In this document: positions 51,101 to 62,600 of the stretch, in pieces
How positions within the stretch are numbered: the stretch's first letter is position 1
Layout of the letters: each line of letters begins with the position of its first letter
NCBI GenBank assembly: GCA_963669155.1
Contig: OZ022576.1
Span: 33,040,498-33,104,497, forward strand
Length of the DNA: 64,000 bases
Reading direction: 5' to 3'
Source: Arbacia lixula
Lineage: Eukaryota > Echinodermata > Echinoidea > Arbacioida > Arbaciidae
Notes under the pieces: model-generated
What the model was told of the DNA's origin: nothing
What the model saw: the letters and a program-made list of their open reading frames with translations, nothing else
The model's database searches: none
Translations under genes and position numbers: made by a program

Positions 51101-53633
51101 TGTCTATTATCCTGCTAATTTCTACCTTTGATGATGTCACAGGGAGAATCTTGATTTGGAGGATATTTTGGAGGCGGGGCTTATCAGTACTGATAAAAAA
51201 ATATATGTTATATACATGTGAAGTTGCATCGACAGAAGTCAACATATATTTTGATGACAGGGGCACTTTAAGGAAGGGCAGAGGAAAACCAACGTGTTGT
51301 TCTTCCAGGTGGTGCTGACAGACTTGTCGTCCTCATAACGGCTGGCCTCCTCGTCAAAGTAGTTGAAGAGGAAGCGAAGGGCGAAGGGGACATTGTTGAT
51401 GGTGTTGGCGTACAAGTCTTCCTGGATAGTGAACATGGCGCTGATCGCTCCCTCCACAAAGTTGTTGATGGATTGCTGCAAATCAAACCGGACAATCATG
51501 TGCAAACTTGACCATACCGCATATAAAGGAAAAGTTCTCATGATGCACAGCCGCATTCAGATTTTGGTTGCAGGCATTTCCGCCTCCAGTCTAATGTACA
51601 AGTGTATGTTGGGACATTTCTTTCTTCTGAGAGATTGCACTAAGTCACTCTCCTTCTTTAGTCTGGTTTCTGATCCATTGGAGTGTCTTCCTATCCTGTT
51701 GGTTATTCCTAGTATAGTGAACTCCACATGCACTTAGACCATCAAAAGTAATGATTAATTTCAAAAGCAAATATTAAATAAAGTATTCCAATATTCATGT
51801 TATAACAGAAATAGGCCCATGGAACACATAGGCCTACTTGTGGTTGTGATGGAATTTAAAGAGAGAGCACATCACTTCTGTTTGGAAGCCCACATTTCAC
51901 CTCACAGCTAATAGTAACTGTCCAAACCAAATATAAACAGTACAATCACCCATAACTAAGGTTTAGCCATGGGCTAGTGAAACTCTCAAGCTAAGGCAGA
52001 GTAGTTTTTGTAGGACTAACCTTAACAGAGACCAGCCTCTGCAGATAGATCTCCCTGATCTCACGCTTGCCATGGGAGGCTTTGAAGCACAGGACCCGCT
52101 GCAACTTGCCACAGCAGGCCTCCCCATCAGACTCTGGTTCTTCTTGGTCTAATGCCTGGGTCTAAACAACATGGGTCAGCAAAAACCTATGTTAGTCCAC
52201 TTAAACTGGGGCTGAAACTGCTTCTTAGGAACTGGCTAATGTCCGGGTCTAAGCAGCATGGGTCAGCAAAAACCTATGTTAGTCCAAATAAGAGCTGAAC
52301 CTCCTTCTTAGGATCTAGGCTAATGTTCGGGTCTAGTGAACATCATGCATCAACAAAACCTATGTTTGTCTGGTTGAACCCCCAAAACTGAGAATCAGCT
52401 AAAGCTGCGTTATAGTCCACATGCATAACCACTGACACACCTTCTTATGGTCTCGTCTAATGTCTACCTCTAAAACAGCATGGATCAAGAAAGCGGATTA
52501 GGCCATTTCCTGACCTATTTAATCTGACCTAGTCTTTCTGACCTAGTTTTTTTGCCATTCATTTTGTACACGAGGCAGTTTTCATGAGACGGCCTCTGTT
52601 ATTGGCTACTGTACTAATGAATATTCAAGACGATGGTATGGCTTGTAGAACGTCGCGCCGGCCAAAGAGGCGGCCATCGCCAGGAGCTGGTGAGCTGGAG
52701 GCGCGCTAGTCCACGCGCCGGACTGCTCCACTACAGAAAAAGGGGACGGTGCTCTCAGAAAGAAAATATAATGTAAAAAACACTGGATTTTTGTTGGACA
52801 ATAAGATAAAAGTGAATTTGTTTATCCTTGTTGTATTATTGAAGAATACATCATCTCATGAAAATGTTATTGAATGATTGAATAAGGAATATTTTTGGTA
52901 GAAATTTATTATGCACCCCTATCAAACAGTCGATGACTCCAATATTTTTTTCTCTAGCGAGATTTGGGGAAAAAGAGACGGGAGATTCCATTTTGCTCTA
53001 GGGGATTTAGAGCATCATGTCGGGAGGGACAGATAAAAAAAATAATAAATAGTCTAATAAAACCTAGCAAACATGAAATAATTATAACACAAACACATAT
53101 CTATTTACTCAACTTTTTATCACAACATGGCATTTGTGCACAGTAATAGGTTTTCTAGTGTCCTTATATCAACTCATTACCCACATACAATGGTACAAAG
53201 GAACAGCTGATATCGGCATGAGCGTGCTCTCGCAGGCTGTGGCCGATTGCAGAGAGCAAGGATTTCTCTCTCAGCTGTGAAAAGCTCTGGCGTCTATGAG
53301 CTAGCGTGTAAAAAAAAATTGCGCCTCCTGGCCGCCTCTTTGGGTGCGCCGACGCGAATGTTCGAAAAAATTGCGCCTCCTGGCAGCCTCTTTGGGCGCG
53401 CCGGCGCGAATGTTCGAAAAAATTGCGCCTCCTGGCCGCCTCTTTGGCCGCGCCGGCGCGAATGTTCGACAAACCATACCATAGTCTTGAATATTCATTA
53501 GCACAGTAGCCAATAACAGAGGTCGTACTGAGTGAATGGCAAAAAACTAGGTCAGAAAGACTAGGTCAGATTAAAAGTAGGTCAGGAAATGGCCTAACCC
53601 CAAGAAAGCCCATGGTCCACATATACAAGAGCC

Positions 53634-53666
<33 letters not shown>

Positions 53667-56600
53667 GCAAACGTATCAACTATTCAATACTATATGTTCC
53701 CCTGGATATTACCAAACTCTCAACCTGAAATGGAGTGAAAATATGTTGCACAAAGCTAGCAATTTAAAACCTACAAATATCAATACATGCATGGTGTCTT
53801 TTATGAGACAATTAATTAACATTTTCTATGTTTGTTTCAATTGAACAAATGATATCCTAGCAACAAAAAAAGAATGAGAAGTAGGCCAAACAAGCACGAG
53901 GAAGAAGGAAAATATGTAAAACAATAAAAGGAAAAGAAAGACAAAGAAGAAGAAGAAGAAGCTTAAGATACAAAGTGGACAGAAGAGAGGAGGTGGTCCA
54001 TGACAAACAGAGAGAAAGAGGGGAGAAAAGAAAGGAAATGAAATGAAAAAATCAATGGCATCTCAGCACTTCCTTGCATCAAGAAAACTGGTAAATACGT
54101 ATTATTTCACACATATTTCCACCCTTCCTGACGATGTTTCCATGACTTACCAAGTGGAAGTATCTGAGGCCTTCCCCAGATGGCCCGCCCTCCAAGTCAA
54201 CATTATGCAGATCATGGAATCCTGAGACACGACGGGACTGACGTGTGGTGTCATCTATACCCAAAAGAGAGACAATTAAAATGCATGCATTACGGTCGTT
54301 ATGGTCTGACTTAACTCTCTCAGTCCCACAGGCAATAAACTGTGTTACAATTCACATAGGACTTTCAATGGTCGGTGCTGAGAGAGTTAAACAGTACAGT
54401 AAAAGTGGAAATTTTCGCACTATCAATTTTTCTCGCTCGGCGGAGTAAAATGAATTTCGCATGTTTTTAAATTCGCGAGTTGTCCAACCCTTTGGACGAT
54501 CATTCACTCAGCTCACCACTGGCGTGCCAATGCTGGCTGGGCAGCGGCAACAGCATGAGGATGTTGTTGACGCACTGACTAAGGCTAAACCATAAACGTA
54601 AGCCTACGTACTTGAAGCGTGATGCATCAAAGCAAACGCGTATACAAAACGCGCCAATTTTGAACTTCATTTAGGCACAAATATATTTGCATGTTTTTAC
54701 TTTCACACCAAATACACGCTGCGCTAAATGCGGAAAAATTTCCACTTTTACAGTACCTTAGATTGAATGCTAAGGAAATGCTACTTCATTTCAGTTATGA
54801 GTGGCAAGTAAACTATATCATTTACAACACAAAAGCACTCCTATCAGCATCTCGATTGCTACGCTACACACCTCCAAAACTGTTTGGAAACTTAAGTTTG
54901 ATTGATGACATTTCTTTTGTTGTTGTCTTGCGATCACTATATTAGAAAGCCTGTTTACATTTCTGATTACTGTATGTTATTATGATTTCATATTTATACA
55001 TCAGAATATGGGGCATGGTCAAAAGTGAAAACTTGCAAAATATACTGTTATTGCCAAACAGTATTTCTCATTCTGCTGAAAGAAGGATCATATGAACATT
55101 ATGTATCCAGGTAGTCTATGTAGAGCATCTAAAATTTCCAGTGTGATCAAATGCATCTCTCTTCTGAATGTGCTATATTTGGTATCATTTTCATCTCTCT
55201 CTTTCAACAAAACCCTAACTTGAACAATCAAACTTACCTGATATGCAAAACAATAACTTACAACATGAGAGGTGATTTCACATGTACATTAAACACACAC
55301 AGCTGAATGGCCTATCCAGTATATGAAAAACAAATATCACTGTGCATGGACACACTTTGTAGGAATGATAAGTATCTACACACAACTCATTACAAATAAA
55401 TGATTAGATATCAATGTACTAATATAGTTAATTCACCATGTGTTGATTAGAATCATTGTGGAGAATTCCAGAGACACATTTATGAAAATAAACTAGACTA
55501 ATTTATATATTCATACAATAAACACAAGAATATGAGTACATATTAGAATACCACATACACTAAACTAATCTACCACAGACAGCTACAGAGAACTACAATA
55601 CAACACAGGTGTACTGGAGAACTATGTTTGGAGATAAACCATGTGATAAACATGCAATTAAGAACTATACTGGCTGTACAACTATTAAAGTCTCTCATCT
55701 ATTTCACCTAAATGAAAATAGAGTTATCACAACTTCTGTTATCTACACTTCAGGAGGTAGAAAAATTATGGAGTAATATTGACTTATTTTGTATATTTTT
55801 GTGGTAATAGTGGTAAAGACAACAAGACCAGTAATACCATGGAGTGTCATTCTGCTATGATCATCGGTCCCATTCTTGTTTGGGAAGCATGGGCGGAAAG
55901 GAAGGGGGGGGTCCTGCCCCCCCCCCCCCACCAATCCGAAGAGGGGGGACACAATATCAAATGTCCCCCCCCATTATTTTCAGTCCTGTACCCTTGAAAT
56001 ATGAAATGTCCCCCCACCATTTTCGGTCCTGTACACACACAATATCTAATGTCTCCCCCCCCCCCCCCCCACTATTTTCGGTCCACTTTTTTCAGCGGAA
56101 AAAAAACCCCCACCATTTTCGGTCCTGTACGCACACAATATGTAATGTCCCCCCCAATATTTTCGGTCCACTATTTCCGTCACTCACTCCCCCCCCCCCC
56201 CCCCCCCCCCCCCCACTGAGAGCACTTTCAGGTACTGGGATTAAAGAATTATGGGGGAAAAAAAACATCACTAACCCCCCCCCCCCCCCCCCCCCTCCCG
56301 CTCGGTTACTTCTTGAGGAAAAAAAATGTCCCCTCCACCTTCAGGGGAGCGATTTCCACCCTTGTTTGGAAGGAATCATCTCAAAATGATAAAATCATTG
56401 AAATCAAACTAAATCTGATGCAGGTGATGACATCAGAACGGTTCTGCATTGATTAAGGCAAAAGGGGGAGGTGGAGTGACACTATTCCAATACATTTTAC
56501 TAGTGTATGTTTGACTAAATGTTCCATACAAACCTATATAATATATCAACTGTTGGCTTTGTTGTCGTAAACATCACAAATTGTTTAAACCTCAGGGTTT

Positions 56601-59600
56601 TGCACTGCTGCTTCGGGAACAAATAAGTCCCTCGCCTTTGTTTTGTGCCTTATTTTACGTTCCCTCAGCGCAGTGCAAATCCCCTCGGTATGAACATTCT
56701 GTGAAGTTTCCTTCAGCAGCAGCTAACATCTATATAATATTGCCCATGTTTCAAAGAAACACTTTGTTTCCATCAGGTTCAAGCACTAGAGGACATGGGA
56801 CCATTTTTTGCCGTGACAATAATTATGATGTTAAGCAACTGTAGGCAAACCAAATTCTGATGTTTGATATCGTAACACAAAATTATGCAGTCATAATTCT
56901 CATCTTTGGTTGGCAAAAGGAAGTCCACACTTCGAATGATTAAAAAACATTCAAGGTAAGATTGAATAACATAAACTTGATGATGTTAATAGTCTATTAT
57001 ACAGACATCGAACAAAACATACCTGATTGATAACATTCCCATGAAATATCTTAAGAACATTTTCTGTAATGAGCCATGATTAATGTCACACACATACCAT
57101 GAAATTGTTAGTAAATAATGAACGGAGAGGTATGAATTAGTAGAGTATGAATGTTCTAGTGTTAGGATAATCAAAAATAATAAAAAGCTTTGAAACCTTT
57201 ATTTAAATGAAATTCTGGGAACAAAGCTGCAATAAATGAGAAGAAATAAAAACATGCATGCACTGTAAAACAAAAAAAATGTAATAAAACAGACATGCAT
57301 TTTAAAACATAATCATGCTTTTGTGCATACATTCCACAAAATATTCCATTCACCATATGCCAAAGCCTGCTTGCTTTCAAACCATCAATACCATTATCCT
57401 GGAAGAATGAATAAACATCATAAACGTCATATTGTTATGAAAAATTACTTTTAAATGCACAATTTAGAAATGCTGGCATTATCACTAATATCTGTTACCA
57501 TTTATGAGCCATCATTTCCCAAAGTTCCAGCTGCATACATATATATATATATCTTGGGTCTATATATCACAAAGAGCAATTTGCCATTGATTAGAACTTT
57601 GCAATCAATTGCACTGTTGTAGTCTGCTGCCATTTTCCACATCGCAGACACTGTTGCTATCTTTTGCAAATAATTGATTCTAGTAAATACAAGTTTTCGC
57701 AATCAATCATATCATTACATTAGATCCACACAAAATACAATACAACTTCCCTTACAAGTTATGATTAATTTCAATTGCGACTTATTGTGAATATTATACG
57801 ATTGATTGCAATTCTTTGTGATATAGGACCCTTTTCATTAAACAAATAATTTCAAATAATTTGTCAAGTACATTGATTGTTTTTTGATACATAAATCAAT
57901 ACAGCATCTCTAGACAGCTCTGCTACATCTCCCTTCTCCACTACAAATATAATATATTCCATTATACTTTTTAATCCATTCTCACGACTATTCAATTCAT
58001 AATCAAATCATATTTTTAAAGACATAGCTATACAACATTTCAAACAATTTCATGCATAAGGGGAGGTATATTCCTATCTCTAAATCATCATATAGCTTTA
58101 GAAAATGTCAGCGGAATTATTGGCCAAATTTAAAAAACAAACAAACATGCAAGGTTGCAGTTAGTGAAGTAACCATGGGTTACATGTAAAGTAAGCACTC
58201 ATTTCCAAGCGAATTAACTGAAAAATAATGACATGCTGCCATGTAGTTACTGCACACCAGCCCATTTTTCGTTTACATTCATATGCACACAGCTCTGCCT
58301 CAGCCTAGCAATAAATCAATGTAAGATCAATGACATCGCATGTGTACATTGCCCACAACTACTTTCTTTGTATAGTGTTTTTTTAATTCATTCTGTGCCA
58401 GGAAAATTGGGATTTGCACGTATTGCTGGTTTCAAAATATTCCAAAATACAGAACTGGCTCATACAGAGTTACCTACATGTACAAATAATCAGCGAGTTC
58501 TAGCTAGGCAGGCAGGCAGCCTCAGCGTATGCACACGCTACATCCCAGCTGCTCTTTTTCTCTCTGTGCACTACCATACGGTCAACCGTTGCTAGGCTGC
58601 GCGTCTGTCTTTCGAGGCAGAGGCAGGCATGCATGATGATGATGTATGGCATCAATGGTCGATTTATCGGGCAAACTTGGAGCATGCTTTGAAGTTACAA
58701 TCACTTACTGATGTGAAGAATGTATGCCAGCAAATCATTGAAATATGTTTGTAAGATGATTTGTTGTACATAGATCAAACCTAGCAGGGTATTTGTTGTC
58801 TTTCTACTTGTTGCCAGGTGCTAAGTTAAGAAAGGGTTATTCTGCCGGAATAACTCTCAAAAGAGCAGCTCAGAGTGGAGAGAGTCAGTGAGAATCAGAG
58901 TTTTCTTTCAGCAAAGTAGCTCTGAGAAACTTTTTGCATGATTTTATTGCTATTGTATTGCTATATTCACTTGTGAATAAATTAATTCGTCAAACACCTC
59001 AACAAACATAATGGATTGCATTCTTCTTTTTTTTTTATGGGGGGGAGAGATTAGAAGGAAGGGAGGGATGGGGAGAACCATGGTAATCACCAGGGCTCCG
59101 TAACATAAAGGTCTGCAATCAATCGCAAAATGGCGATGACCAATCAACGCCTTTGTTACATGCGCTTTTTCTTCAAAAGACTGACCAGTAACCAATCAGA
59201 ATTTGTCTTTCAAATTTGCAATTGATCGCAAACCTTTATGTTACAGAGCCCAGGAATTGAGTTGATGGGTGGCACAAAAGGTCAGAATGTCTTGCATGCA
59301 GGGAGCTGGGGAGCTTATACTCATTTGTAGCACACGCTGAGAGAGTGAAACTTGTTTGAGAACGAGGAGAGAGACAAGAGCAGACTTACAGAAGAGGTTC
59401 TCCACCTCCTCGTTGAGCGGAATGGGCATGGCGTTGGGCCTGTACTGCTTGTTGGTCAGAGACACCTGGGCTCCCGTGTTGATCTGTCGACACAAGAAAC
59501 GCAACAGCTCTCCGTTAACCCCTCCCATGCAAGATGAACTACTGCTCAATGGGACTTGCGTGCATTATTGCTGACAGAATGCAGACAAAATGTTAAAGGG

Positions 59601-62600
59601 GTAGTTCACCCTGAAATCATTTTGGTTTCAATAAAAGCAGACACATGAAAGAAACATTTTAGCAAAGATTTAATGAAAATTCATCAAAGGAAAAGAAAGT
59701 TTTAAAGTTTTGATTTGCGAGGTGCTGTCCCATATGCTGTGTCAATTTTTTTTTTAAAATATGCATTTTCTCAAAAAGATATGTATCATTTTACCTGTGC
59801 ATTTGATGCATCATTAGAAATATGTTTTAACACACATACCTGTATGAGAAAAAATTATTCTGTTGTCAAAAACAGAAAAAAAAGCAATTTATGAAATTAT
59901 TCTGTACACAACTTGCAGTGTATGGGAGAGCACCTCGAATGTCACAAAATAGAAAAATGTCAATCTATTGTTCTTTCCCTTTGACCAATTTTCGTCAAAC
60001 ATTTAATAATATATTTCTTTCATGTGTCTCCTTGTATTGAAATCAAAATAATTTCAGGGTGAACTATCCCTTTAAGCCTCCCTGTGTCTGATGAACTCAA
60101 TGGGATTGGTGCACCATTCTTGGTGTCAAAATGCACGCCAAGAACCCAAAGAGCCAAATAGAAACTGTGCATTCAAAATTCTGTACAGCACTGCAGGTAC
60201 AACATTAGCCCCATTTACACTTGCTAAAATCACGATTTTTAAAATAGCAATTTTATGTCTCACGATGTACACTTGCCAAAAAAAATGCGATCTGAAACAT
60301 TGCAATTTTTTGATAGGTACTGCGCATGTCCACCAGTTATCCAAAGGAGACCGGCGCACTGCATGATTATTACGACACTATAAGTAGAGCGCCTACATGT
60401 AACTCTGCGTGTTGTTAAATGCGCGCATAATTTTACAGAGAAAGATCAAAGTCAACCCGCCGGGACTGCTGCAAGTCACATGGCAAATAATCGCGTTATT
60501 TCTACACTCACCATTTATACTGTCAATCTTCACTATTTTTCACGCAAAGTTTAAAAAAATCACACTCCGGAGAGTACTGATTTTTCTGGCGCGGTGTTTT
60601 GGTTGTTTGGGTGAAAGTTGCCTGGCAACTTACAACCAAAGATCGCGATTTTTGCTGGTCGGTGTAAATGGGCCTATTGAGTTTGTGAAATATGCAACAT
60701 AACATTGATGTAGAATTCAGTATATTCACATATTACCGTGTACTGTGCATGTCATGGACAGCTGAATGGTTTCTTGCAAGGCTCAGCTTCAATTGTCAAC
60801 TGTGTTGATATCTACATCTCTCTACATAATGGTACCTTACCATAGAGCTGACAAGAAATGCCAATATTAATGGTAATCATCAGAGTAAATGGTCATTCAT
60901 TTTCAAAATGAAAGTGTCAGTATAAGGGTCTGTAAGTAATTTACGTATATCCAATTTATTAGATGAACAACCAATCAAAAAATCAATTGAAGTACGAATA
61001 TACCCCATTCAAAGTCTGTTTTATCTACATGTATAGTGACGAAAGTGTTATTAAAGAACTTTGTCTAGGCCCTCTTCCTTGTAGTTATACAAGTTTTTAT
61101 GGTAGACCTGCAAAATAGATGCAACAATCTCCACTATGGAATGTTATGATTATACCACTCCACTATGTTCAAGACTAGGCACATTTCTTCTTTTTCTTCT
61201 GAGGGAGATTCATTGTTATTTTTATTTATTTATTTATTTTTTTTTTTTTTTTGGGGGGGGGGGCTCTTATGCGCATTGCAGGGGCTGAATAACCCCCGAG
61301 CCCCTGTCACTGGTTCATGCCCCAGCTTACCCCGTAATGGTCCAGCGTGTTGAGTTCACACCAGCCCTCAGCATACCTAGTGGTGTTATCCACGTCACCT
61401 AGCACCAGCTGGCCTGCTCCACCACTCTTGATCACTAGGGGATCACAGGGAGAAAAGGAAGGTTGATGTTACATTACCGGTACCCTCTCAAAAATGTTAA
61501 CAGTTATCTTGTGGGCTTCCTTTGAACAGGCAGATAAGGAATGTTAATGTTACATTATCCTCTCAAAAATGGTACACAGTAATTTTGTGAGTTTCTTTTG
61601 AACAGGCACATAGGGAAGTTTAATGTTACATTTCCTTCTCATGCAGTAATCTTGTGAGTTTCCTCTGAACAGGCACACAGGGAAGTTTAATGTTACATAT
61701 ACTCTCTCAAAAATTGTAACAGTAATTTTGTGAGTTTCCTTTGAACAGGCACACAGGGAAGTTTAATGTTACATATACTCTCTCAAAAATGGTAACAGTA
61801 ATTTTGTGAGTTTCCTTTGAACAGGCACACAGGGAAGTTTAATGTTACATATACTCTCTCAAAAATGTTAACAGTAATTTTGTGAGTTTCCTTTGAACAG
61901 GCACACAGGGAAGTTTAATGTTACATATACTCTCTCAAAAATTGTAACAGTAATTTTGTGAGTTTCCTTTGAACAGGCACACAGGGAAGTTTAATGTTAC
62001 ATATACTCTCTCAAAAATGGTAACAGTAATATTGTGAGTTTCCTTTGACTACTGGTAATGATTCTAAACACCTTAAAATGAGAAAATCAATGGAATCTTG
62101 AATACAAATACAATTTTGTAGACTACATCAACTGTAATATTTTTTAGTTGCTCCGCCTTTCTTGATCCTTAAGGGGGAGAGGGAGGGGGCACGGGGGAAA
62201 GGCAGGTTAATGGCTGATGTTACACTTATCGCTGGAAGCGCTTTTCATAATGTTAATAGTATTCTTGTGAGTTTCCTTTGACTCATGTTTCCACAAAACT
62301 GAGGTAAAAATTAATGAAAATCTTGAAAACAAAAAGGGCAAACACTATACTATCACATTTTCAGGTGCTTATACGGATGGTAAAAGAGAACAATGCCACT
62401 TTTAAATCATCATAATTTGACATATCATAATCAAAATGAAGTTGAGACTTGATAACATCTCAAATTTCTGCACTGTTAGGTTCACATCTTTTCCTCATAA
62501 ATTAGAAACTCCTTAAATAGCATACCATCTCATACAATCACACTTTGCAATATACATTCTTATACCACATCGAAGCATCCATACCACACCATGCCAGCCA

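Larger units (their letters stand above)
54762..59092. other. Plexin intron between exons c and d
   Basis: Contains the poly-C region and the short MITE at 57556. The rest is AT-rich with no supported gene on either strand. Confidence 0.5.

Noticed and set aside
53164..53513. Overlapping Arg/Ala-rich ORFs in several frames
   Set aside because: The 52-bp repeat is open in several frames by chance; no independent coding evidence.
55844..56389. 181-codon Pro-rich ORF
   Set aside because: Translation of poly-C tracts.
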